From NCBI GenBank assembly GCA_007570945.1, contig RKSH01000116.1:1-7708 (forward strand): a stretch of DNA of 7,708 nucleotides. Direction: 5' to 3'. A program made the translations under genes and the position numbers. Position 1 is the stretch's first letter; each line of letters starts with the position of its first letter. Shown here in pieces: positions 1-5,955 of the stretch. The notes beneath the pieces were generated by a model that saw only the letters and a program-made list of their open reading frames with translations, searched no databases and was not told the DNA's origin. This DNA is from Gammaproteobacteria bacterium. Lineage in GTDB: Bacteria; Pseudomonadota; Gammaproteobacteria; Arenicellales; Spongiicolonaceae.

Positions 1-614
1 CCTTGCCCGGCGGTTTTGGATTCGTGGCCGCGGATGTTGACAAAACTTCTCGCCGGTAATTCCTCGCTGTGCGCCAATTCAAAGCCGCGGAAGTAAGCGC
101 GTTGTTCGTCGATAAAACTGATGGGCAAGATGAACGCGCAGATGTCGGCGAACATGCAAGCGCGGGTGATGAATGCGCGCGCCAAGTCGCCGCGCACGCC
201 GAACGGCGGGTTGCCGATGACCGCGTATTGCCCCGGCGCCGGCGGCTGCCAAGTTAAAAAATCATGTTTCTCGATGCCGGCGACACCGTGAACCTGTGGC
301 GCCAAGTCGAGACCGATGCGTTTGTCTTGCGGCAGTAGTTGATAAAACCGGCCATCGCCAGCGCTTGGCTCGACAAAACAATAATCACCCCACCGCTTGC
401 CCAACTTGCGCGCCACCGTGCGCGCGACTTCGATGCAATGCGCGGCGATGGCCGGTTTGGTGAACCATTGATTTTGCGATGCAAGCGTACGGTCGGGTTG
501 CACGCCGCGTTGCAACGGGGATTGCGGTTTATGCACCGGCCGCGCAACAAACATCGGTGGTAGTGCGCGGCCATCGAAGCGGCGGGTGAAATGATGTGCG
601 GATGGCATGTTCAT
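1..614 (-). CDS. NPPF-type DNA methyltransferase, partial (C-terminus off window)
   Basis: This reading frame is open on the minus strand from an ATG at 614 to the left edge, giving 204 complete codons with the C-terminus missing. It shows class I SAM-dependent methyltransferase motifs in order: a WFTKPAIA segment (about residues 50-57), motif I EPSAGDGRF (82-90), an acidic GLDLAP strand (101-106), a KHDFLTW segment (116-122), the catalytic NPPFG motif (135-139), and ELPARSF (185-191). NPPF/NPPY is the active-site motif of enzymes that methylate exocyclic amino groups, usually N6-adenine in DNA, so the likely role is DNA modification; the target site cannot be read. A second in-frame Met is codon 3. 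The gene is divergent from the metal operon and has a candidate extended -10 upstream. It resembles the methyltransferase at 5952-6668 in the WFTKPAIA, motif I and NPPFG blocks. No restriction partner is visible. The family is fairly sure; the substrate is inferred. Confidence 0.8.
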   Translation of the reverse strand, partial: MNMPSAHHFTRRFDGRALPPMFVARPVHKPQSPLQRGVQPDRTLASQNQWFTKPAIAAHCIEVARTVARKLGKRWGDYCFVEPSAGDGRFYQLLPQDKRIGLDLAPQVHGVAGIEKHDFLTWQPPAPGQYAVIGNPPFGVRGDLARAFITRACMFADICAFILPISFIDEQRAYFRGFELAHSEELPARSFVNIRGHESKTAGQ

Positions 615-643
615 CGTTGCAGAACCGGCTGGCGAGGCGGTGA

Positions 644-652
644 AGCGTAGCA
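644..652 (-). promoter_or_regulatory. Candidate extended -10 promoter for the leftward methyltransferase
   Basis: Read on the minus strand, the sequence is TGCTACGCT, which fits the extended -10 pattern TGnTAnnnT. A run of eight T on the same strand (654-661 on the plus strand) lies just upstream. Transcription would start near 637, giving a leader of about 23 nt before the ATG at 614. No convincing -35 hexamer is seen. The same pattern occurs before the other two genes in this window that appear to need their own promoter. Confidence 0.35.
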
Positions 653-675
653 CAAAAAAAACGGCGGATGGACAT

Positions 676-738
676 GCGGAGATGGCGGTCCGGAGTGCGG
701 AAATGATGGTTGCAAGGGCGGAAATGGCGGGGGGATGT
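676..738 (+). repeat. Three direct repeats with exact 21-bp period in the divergent intergenic region
   Basis: A 13-base core, GCGGARATGRYGG, begins at 676, 697 and 718, so the copies are exactly 21 bp apart, close to two helical turns. The cores read GCGGAGATGGCGG, GCGGAAATGATGG and GCGGAAATGGCGG; the remaining 8 bases of each unit are not conserved. They lie between two divergent starts and upstream of the candidate promoter of the metal operon, the usual place for tandem sites of a regulator binding one face of the helix. Chance repetition in GC-rich DNA is possible, though the exact spacing argues against it. No regulator is assigned. Confidence 0.5.
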
Positions 739-746
739 TTGAACAT
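735..746. promoter_or_regulatory. AT-rich inverted repeat, candidate operator
   Basis: ATGTT-TG-AACAT is a perfect 5-bp inverted repeat with a 2-bp spacer, in one of the few AT-rich patches of the intergenic region. It overlaps the end of the third 21-bp repeat. Its centre is about 41 bp upstream of the transcription start implied by the candidate -10 at 770-775. A site there could serve an activator touching RNA polymerase, or a repressor. The DtxR-type domain encoded at the end of the operon is an obvious candidate binder, but the sequence does not match a consensus I can assign. Confidence 0.3.
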
Positions 747-766
747 AACCGCCGACGCCCCGCTTC

Positions 767-775
767 TGCTATCTT
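767..775 (+). promoter_or_regulatory. Candidate extended -10 promoter of the SABATH-metal operon
   Basis: TGCTATCTT fits TGnTAnnnT, and the hexamer TATCTT matches four of six consensus positions. Transcription would start near 782, leaving only about six bases before the ATG at 788, so the transcript would be nearly leaderless. No -35 hexamer is found at normal spacing; the TTGAAC at 739-744 is too far away (25 bp). Confidence 0.35.
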
Positions 776-787
776 TACGGTAGCGTC

Positions 788-1888
788 ATGTCCACTCCCC
801 AAGCCGAAAACATCACCATGTCCGCCGGCGGGCGGTATTCGCTGGCCACGGCCGGGGCCAGGGATGTGATTGACGGCGCAACAAAGTTGGTGGTGCGCGC
901 CATTGGCGAGGTGCCGGTGGCGGCCGTGGATGGCGTGTTCACCATGAGCGACATGGGCTGCGCCGACGGCGGCACCTCGCTGGGCATGGTGCGGACGGCG
1001 ATTGGGGCGGTGCGGGAACGGTTCGGCCGGGCGGCGGTGAAAGTGGTCTACGCCGACCAGCCGCGCAACGACTTCAACGCCTTGGCCCGCATCGTGCATG
1101 GCCTGGGCGGTTTTGACGGTTATCTGGAGGAGTTTGACGGCGTCTTCCCGCTGTTCTCCGCCACTTCTTTTTACCGCGCCATTGTGCCGCCGGGCGGTTT
1201 GCACCTCGGCTTCTCGGCCACCGCCATGCACTGGCTGAGCGGCAAGCCGGGCGATTTGGCGGCGCATGTGCATGCGGTGGGCGCGGTGGGCGATGAGCGG
1301 GAAAAATTCGCGGCCCAGGCGCGCGCCGACTGGCAGACGATTCTGCTGCGCCGCGCCGAAGAGTTGGCGCCGGGCGGGCAACTGGTGCTGGTGGTGTTCT
1401 GCATGGACGAGCGGGGGCGTTACCTTGGCAACACCGGCGGCGTGAACATGTTTGCGCGTTTCAATGCATTGTGGCGGGGTTTTGTGGAAGAGGGCGCGGT
1501 CACCGAAGGAGAGTACCGCGCCATGACCCTGCCGCAGTTTTACCGCACGGTGGAGGAATTCCGCGCGCCGTTTGAGGGTGAGGGCGCGGCGGCGCGCGCC
1601 GGTCTGGAACTGCTGGAGATGGAAACGCGCGTCGTTCCCTGTCCTTTTGCCGCGGATTTTAAGATGCACGGTGACGCCGATAAATTCGCCACGGCCTATA
1701 TTCCAACTCTGCGCACCTGGAGCGAGAGCGTTTTTTACGGCGCATTGTCCACCGCCCGCGCCGGGGGTGAGCGCCGCGCGATTGTGGACAATTTTTACCG
1801 CGCTTACGGCGACGAGGTGCGCAACCATCCGGACGGCCACGCCATGGATTACGTCCACGCCTACATGCGGATTAGAAAAACGCGATGA
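788..1888 (+). CDS. SABATH-family SAM-dependent carboxyl methyltransferase
   Basis: The 366-residue protein has the length and block order of the SABATH family (Pfam Methyltransf_7), known mainly from plant enzymes that methylate carboxyl groups of small acids such as salicylate and jasmonate, or xanthine nitrogens. Visible blocks are an N-terminal GGRYSLA segment (14-20), the SAM-binding DMGCADGGTSL (55-65), YADQPRNDFN (88-97) with an acidic residue placed for the SAM ribose, SATSFYRAIVPPGG (124-137), and HWLSGKP (148-154), whose Trp149 aligns with the Trp contacting substrate carboxylate in salicylate methyltransferase. The acceptor is unknown. Met11 is an alternative start; neither start has a clear ribosome binding site. 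It is cytosolic, with no signal peptide. Its stop overlaps the next gene's start as ATGA, so the two are almost certainly co-translated. Family assignment is strong. A link to metal uptake is inferred from position only. Confidence 0.85.
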   Translation: MSTPQAENITMSAGGRYSLATAGARDVIDGATKLVVRAIGEVPVAAVDGVFTMSDMGCADGGTSLGMVRTAIGAVRERFGRAAVKVVYADQPRNDFNALARIVHGLGGFDGYLEEFDGVFPLFSATSFYRAIVPPGGLHLGFSATAMHWLSGKPGDLAAHVHAVGAVGDEREKFAAQARADWQTILLRRAEELAPGGQLVLVVFCMDERGRYLGNTGGVNMFARFNALWRGFVEEGAVTEGEYRAMTLPQFYRTVEEFRAPFEGEGAAARAGLELLEMETRVVPCPFAADFKMHGDADKFATAYIPTLRTWSESVFYGALSTARAGGERRAIVDNFYRAYGDEVRNHPDGHAMDYVHAYMRIRKTR

Positions 1889-2814
1889 GCCTCAGGGTCG
1901 CCGCTTTCATTCTCAGCCTCACCGTCACCATTCCGGCCCCCGCCGCCGGCGATTCCGCGGAAGAAACCGTCATTTCCGGAGTCGCAACCAACGACCGGCC
2001 CACCGCCGTCGCCACCATCAGCATCATCGCCGACATGGTGCGCGCCGTGGCCGGCGATTTGGTCACCGTCATCAGCATCGTGCATATCGGCGGCGACCCG
2101 CATGTGTACGAACCGCTGCCCTCCGATGCGCGCGCGCTGGCGCGGGCCCACATTGTGTTTCGCAACGGCCTCGGCCTTGAGAGGTGGCTGGACAAACTTA
2201 TCGGCGCCGCCACCGCCCGGCGGCCGGTGGTCACCGTCACCGCCGGCCTGCCGGCCCTGGTGCAGTCCACCGGCGGTTACCAAGGTGACCCCGACCCGCA
2301 CCTGTGGATGGACCCGGCGCGCGCGCAAGTCTACGTGGACAACATCACCGCCGGCCTGGCCGGCCGCTTTCCACGCCACGCCGAGGATTTCCGCCGCAAC
2401 GCCGATGATTACCGCCGGCGACTGGGCGGGTTGTCGGACTGGATTGCCGCCGAGGTCGCCGTCATCCCCCCGGCGCGGCGCAAACTGGTCACCACCCACG
2501 ACGCTTTCCGCTACTTCGGCGAGCGCTTCGGCTTCACCGTGGTGGCCACCATCTGGGGCATCTCCACCGAGCGCGAGCCGTCGGCGGCCGAGGTCGCCGG
2601 CATCATTCGCGCGGTGCGCGCGGCGGCGGTGCCGGCGGTGTTCGTGGAAACCACCATCAACCCCAGACTCATGCGCCGCATCGCCCGCGACGCCGGCGTC
2701 ACCCTCGGCCGCCCGCTGTACGGTGATTCGGTGGGCGATAAGGGCAGCGGCGCGGAAACGTACACCGGCATGATGCGCGCCAACACCCGCGCCATTGTGG
2801 ACGCGTTGCGATGA
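1885..2814 (+). CDS. troA: TroA/ZnuA-like periplasmic metal-binding protein of an ABC transporter
   Basis: This 309-residue cluster A-I solute-binding protein captures Zn(II) or Mn(II) outside the inner membrane and delivers it to the permease. The N-terminus (about 1-22) is a Sec signal peptide ending in an Ala-rich region, without a lipobox Cys, so the protein is probably soluble and periplasmic. Four expected metal ligands are present: His73 in DPHVYEP, His139 in DPHLWMDP, His205 in TTHDAFRYF, and Asp281 in YGDSVGD. A His at the third position, as in TroA and ZnuA, rather than the Glu of PsaA/MntC, leans towards zinc, though TroA-type proteins can also carry manganese. The GDxxG/TYxGMM C-terminus is closest to TroA. 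There is no His-rich metal-sensing loop of the kind seen in many ZnuA proteins. It overlaps both neighbours by 4 bases. Family is sure; metal preference is tentative. Confidence 0.93.
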   Translation: MSLRVAAFILSLTVTIPAPAAGDSAEETVISGVATNDRPTAVATISIIADMVRAVAGDLVTVISIVHIGGDPHVYEPLPSDARALARAHIVFRNGLGLERWLDKLIGAATARRPVVTVTAGLPALVQSTGGYQGDPDPHLWMDPARAQVYVDNITAGLAGRFPRHAEDFRRNADDYRRRLGGLSDWIAAEVAVIPPARRKLVTTHDAFRYFGERFGFTVVATIWGISTEREPSAAEVAGIIRAVRAAAVPAVFVETTINPRLMRRIARDAGVTLGRPLYGDSVGDKGSGAETYTGMMRANTRAIVDALR

Positions 2815-3623
2815 CCGCCAACCGGCTGGAAGTGCGCAACCTGCGGGTGTCGTACGGCGACACGGCGGCGCTCAGCGGCGCCACCTTCACCTGCGGCGAG
2901 GGCGAGATTGTCGGCGTCATCGGGCCCAACGGCGCCGGCAAGTCCACGTTAATCAAGGCCATCCTCGGCCTGGTTAAACGCGAGCACGGCGAGGTCAACT
3001 TCGGCGGCGTGCCGGTGGCGCGGCGGCGGTGCGAGATTGCCTACATGCCGCAGCGCTCCGATGTGGACTGGAACTACCCGGCGGTGGTGGAGCAGGTGGT
3101 GGCCATGGGCAGGTACCCGCACGGGCGGCTGTGGCGGCGCGCCAACCGCCATGACCGCGCGCTGGTGGCGGAGGCATTGGAGCGTGTCGGGCTCGGCGCT
3201 TTTGCGGCGGCGCCCATCGGCGAGTTGTCCGGCGGCCAGCAGCAGCGGGTGTTTTTGGCCCGCGCGCTGGCGCAGCAAGCGCGGCTGTTGCTGCTGGATG
3301 AGCCGTTCGCGGCCATTGACGCCGTCACCCGCGCCGTCCTGTGGGAGCAGTTGCACGAGTTGCGGCGCGAGGGGCGCGGAATTCTGCTGGTGCACCACGA
3401 GTTGATGGGCGCCGGCGGCAACTTCACCAAACTGCTCATCCTGTCGCACACCATGGTCGCTTTCGGCGCGCCGTCCGAGGTGCTGACTCGTGACAATTTG
3501 CAAATCGCCTACGGCGAGGCCGATGGAACGGTGCAGCGGACGGTGAAAACGGCGGCGCCACCGGCGGAGGCGGAGGCGCCGATGCTGAAAGTGGTGCACC
3601 GGGGGGCCAAACCGCCGCCCTGA
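2811..3623 (+). CDS. troB: Metal ABC transporter ATP-binding protein (TroB/ZnuC type)
   Basis: The 270-residue protein is the ATPase that powers Zn/Mn import. All nucleotide-binding motifs are intact: Walker A GPNGAGKST (38-46), Q-loop Gln81 in YMPQRSDVDW, ABC signature LSGGQQQR (139-146), Walker B LLLLDEP (159-165), and the H-loop at VHHEL (194-198). The MGRYPHGRLWRR stretch (about 99-110) is typical of the manganese/zinc subfamily. A C-terminal extension of roughly 30 residues (about 240-270), rich in Ala and Pro and ending PPP, lies beyond the usual domain and has no recognisable function. The ATG overlaps the stop of the binding-protein gene as ATGA, and the next gene follows after 9 bases, so the genes form one operon. 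It would act as a homodimer under the permease encoded next. Confidence 0.95.
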   Translation: MTANRLEVRNLRVSYGDTAALSGATFTCGEGEIVGVIGPNGAGKSTLIKAILGLVKREHGEVNFGGVPVARRRCEIAYMPQRSDVDWNYPAVVEQVVAMGRYPHGRLWRRANRHDRALVAEALERVGLGAFAAAPIGELSGGQQQRVFLARALAQQARLLLLDEPFAAIDAVTRAVLWEQLHELRREGRGILLVHHELMGAGGNFTKLLILSHTMVAFGAPSEVLTRDNLQIAYGEADGTVQRTVKTAAPPAEAEAPMLKVVHRGAKPPP

Positions 3624-3632
3624 GTCACGAAA

Positions 3633-5159
3633 ATGCTGCACGAAATCTTCATCGCGCCGCTGGCCGAGTTCACTTTCATGCGCTACGCCCTCGGCGTGGC
3701 GGTGATTGTCGGCGTGTGCTCGGCGGTGCTGTCGTGCCTGTTGGTGGTGCGGCGGCAGGCGTTGCTTGGCGACGCCATCTCGCACGCCGTGCTGCTCGGC
3801 GTGGTGTTGGGCTGGATGAGCGGCCAGCGCCTCGGCATTTTCTGGGGCGCACTGATTGCCGGCATCGCCGCCGGCGTGGCCATCACTTTCATTGAACGCA
3901 ACAGCCGCATCAAACTGGACGCGGCCATGGGCATTTTGTTTACTTTCATGTTCGCCCTCGGACTTCTGATCATCGGCGTGGTCAAGCCCACCGGCATCGA
4001 CCTGTTCCACGTTTTGTTCGGCACCATTCTCGGCATCACCCTTGAAGACCTGATGCTCACCGCCGCCAGCGGCGGGCTGGTGGTGGCGTTCATCGCGGTG
4101 TTCTTTCGCGGCTTCCACTTGTGGAGTTTTGACCCGGCCATGGCGCGCGCCGCCGGCCTGCCCGCCGGCCTGCTGCATTATTTGTTCACCGCGCTGCTGT
4201 CGGCGGCCATCGTCGCCTCGCTGCAGTCGGTGGGTTTGATTTTGGTGATTGCGATGCTGGTGACGCCGGGCGCCACCGCCTATCTGCTGAGCGACCGCCT
4301 GGGCCGCATGATGGGCATCGCCGTCGCCCTCGGCGTGTTCTCGGCGGCGGCGGGCATTTACGCTTCCTACCACCTCAATCTGGCCTCAGGCCCGGCCATT
4401 GTGGTGGTGGTTAGTTTGTGCTTTTTGGCGGTGTTCCTGTTCGCCCCGCGCCGCGGCCTGGTGGCGCGCTTGTTGCGCGGCCGCTGGGCGGCGGCGGCGC
4501 GGCTGGACGATGATGTGCTGCGCTGTGCGGTGATGGCCGAACTGGAGGAAGGCCATCCGCTGGATGCCGACGGCATCGGCAAGACCCTCGGCCGCGCGCC
4601 GCACGAGGTGGAACGGCGGGTGCGCAGCCTGGCGCGCCGCGGCCTGGTGCAAAAAGTCGCCGGCCGCGTGCACGCAACGCCGCGCGGCCGCGAAACCGGC
4701 GCCGGCCTGGTGCGCAAACACCGGCTGCTGGAGTCCTATTTGTATGACAAGGAGGGCGTTTCCCTGGACCAACTGCACCGCGAAGCCGACCGCATGGAGC
4801 ACACCGTCACCGGCGACTTTCTCGATATTTTGGACCGCCAACTCGGCAACCCGGCGGTGGACCCCCACGGCCACAGCATCCCCGGCGCCGCCGGCGAGGA
4901 GCGCGGGCTGCGCCGCATCACCGGCCATTCCCTGTGGCGCCTGCCTGCCGGCGGCAGCGGCCGCGTCTCCCTGGTGCGCGACGACCGCGACGACCTGCTG
5001 CGCGAAATGGTGCGACTCAACATCGCCCCCGACACCCTGGTCACCGCGCTGGCCAAACAAGGCGCGCAAGTCAAAGTGCGCATTGAGGACAGCGAAACCA
5101 CCATCCCGGAGGAGTTGGCGGAAAGGATTTACGTGATCCCGGCGGCGGCCTCGGGGTGA
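3633..5159 (+). CDS. Fused metal ABC permease and DtxR/MntR-type metalloregulator (YtgCR-like)
   Basis: One uninterrupted 508-residue frame joins two proteins. Residues 1 to about 272 are an ABC-3 (TroC/ZnuB) permease with multiple hydrophobic helices and the family segments RRQALLGDAISHAVLLG (40-56) and ILVIAMLVTPGATAYLL (203-219). A basic linker follows (about 273-290). Next come a winged-helix DNA-binding domain (about 291-355), a DtxR-type metal-binding and dimerisation domain with KHRLLE (362-367), DRMEH (386-390) and DPHGHSIP (410-417), and an SH3-like C-terminal domain (about 425-503). Likely regulatory metal ligands are His363, Asp386, Glu389 and His390; Asp386 sits where MntR has Glu99 and DtxR has Cys102. 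Chlamydia YtgCR has this architecture and is cleaved to free its repressor. Since no second permease is visible before 5160, the permease half would have to homodimerise. No clear ribosome binding site precedes the ATG. The fusion is seen directly; cleavage and self-regulation are inferred. Confidence 0.93.
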   Translation: MLHEIFIAPLAEFTFMRYALGVAVIVGVCSAVLSCLLVVRRQALLGDAISHAVLLGVVLGWMSGQRLGIFWGALIAGIAAGVAITFIERNSRIKLDAAMGILFTFMFALGLLIIGVVKPTGIDLFHVLFGTILGITLEDLMLTAASGGLVVAFIAVFFRGFHLWSFDPAMARAAGLPAGLLHYLFTALLSAAIVASLQSVGLILVIAMLVTPGATAYLLSDRLGRMMGIAVALGVFSAAAGIYASYHLNLASGPAIVVVVSLCFLAVFLFAPRRGLVARLLRGRWAAAARLDDDVLRCAVMAELEEGHPLDADGIGKTLGRAPHEVERRVRSLARRGLVQKVAGRVHATPRGRETGAGLVRKHRLLESYLYDKEGVSLDQLHREADRMEHTVTGDFLDILDRQLGNPAVDPHGHSIPGAAGEERGLRRITGHSLWRLPAGGSGRVSLVRDDRDDLLREMVRLNIAPDTLVTALAKQGAQVKVRIEDSETTIPEELAERIYVIPAAASG

Positions 5160-5192
5160 TGGCGGGCGGGACTTTCTCGACAAGGCCCGCCA
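5160..5192 (+). other. GC-rich inverted repeat directly after the permease-regulator stop
   Basis: TGGCGGGC at 5160-5167 pairs perfectly with GCCCGCCA at 5185-5192 across a 17-base loop, immediately after the stop at 5157-5159. An RNA hairpin here could protect the 3' end of the metal operon mRNA or weaken read-through. No T-tract follows, so a classic Rho-independent terminator is not supported. The segment also reads as coding sense for the downstream MuF remnant, so the pairing may be incidental. Confidence 0.3.
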
Positions 5193-5217
5193 CTTCCTGC
5201 CGCTGAAAAAGGATGAG

Positions 5218-5955
5218 GTGTATGAGCGGCTGGGGCTGACGCCGCCGGCGGCGGGGCTGAGCGGCGATGCGCCAAAGACGCGGGATGTGGACTTGGTGTC
5301 GCGGCAGACGGGGGAGGTGTTCCGGCGGCCGGTGACGCGGGTGCGGCTGCGGGATGGGGCGGGGCATGTGCGGCACTTTCAGCCGGATGCGGGGTGGGGG
5401 TATAACCCGGGCGCGGCGCTGCGGCGGCCGAGGCCGGGCATGTTTGCCGACCCGGTGCAGCGGGATTGGGAAGCATTCGGGCGGCCGGACAGCATGCCGC
5501 TGCATGCCGCGTTAGCCGGCCTCGCCGTGCCGGGCAGCGTCGCGGCTCGAATGGACGTGCTGCGCAAGACCTACGGCCTCAAAGCCGGCGGCAGCCGCCG
5601 CGTCGCCACGCCGGACGGCGTCGATGATGTGGTGATTCACGACGACATGCTGCCGCACATCGCCGACCACGAAGACAAGGCGCGGGTGCGGTTCGCCAAC
5701 CGCCTGCTGCCGACGCTGGAGGATCCGGACGAGGTGTGGCTGGCCGGCTACAAGAACGACAGGGGCGATTATGAGTTCCGCCGCCACTTTATCCGCGGCT
5801 GGGATGACAAGAAAGCCACCTTCACGGTGGTCGCCGAGGGCGCCGATGGGTGGCTGTTCTATACTTTCTTTCCGCTTCGCAACAGGAGCATCAACAGCAA
5901 GCGCATCGGCGAGTTGCTGTATTACCGCGCGGAGAAATCAGGTGGGGCTTTATGA
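5218..5955 (+). CDS. 5'-truncated MuF-like phage head protein with C-terminal PBECR-type nuclease-like domain
   Basis: The GTG at 5218 gives 245 residues, with an AAGGA four bases upstream, but protein-like sequence in the same frame continues back to about 5161 (FLDKARHFLPLKKDEV) with no in-frame ATG; the frame is open from 5137. Residues about 26-66 (SRQTGEVFRRP, then DAGWGYNPGAA) match the tail that follows the MuF domain in SPP1 gp7/Mu gpF-like head-morphogenesis proteins. The MuF core that should precede it is absent. Residues about 165-240 (DPDEVWL, FRRHFIRGW, FYTFFPLR, IGELLYYR) resemble PBECR domains, BECR-fold RNase-like modules often attached to phage head proteins and thought to act as injected toxins. 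The likely origin is a decayed prophage whose nuclease-bearing 3' end survives. The stop overlaps the next start as ATGA. Whether it is translated from the GTG or is a pseudogene cannot be decided; nuclease activity is untested. Confidence 0.7.
   Translation: MYERLGLTPPAAGLSGDAPKTRDVDLVSRQTGEVFRRPVTRVRLRDGAGHVRHFQPDAGWGYNPGAALRRPRPGMFADPVQRDWEAFGRPDSMPLHAALAGLAVPGSVAARMDVLRKTYGLKAGGSRRVATPDGVDDVVIHDDMLPHIADHEDKARVRFANRLLPTLEDPDEVWLAGYKNDRGDYEFRRHFIRGWDDKKATFTVVAEGADGWLFYTFFPLRNRSINSKRIGELLYYRAEKSGGAL

Noticed and set aside
254..574. Minus-strand frame of 106 codons
   Set aside because: The frame of the partial methyltransferase overlaps it on the same strand and contains EPSAGDGRF and NPPFG, so this frame is the shadow.
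611..1858. Long open frame of 415 codons on the minus strand
   Set aside because: It lies antisense to the clearly conserved SABATH gene, and its Arg/His/Gln-rich translation shows no family motifs. This is a typical shadow frame in GC-rich DNA.
2949..4373. Long minus-strand open frame of 474 codons
   Set aside because: It spans the antisense of the ATPase and permease genes and is a low-complexity His/Gln/Arg-rich product with no recognisable domain.
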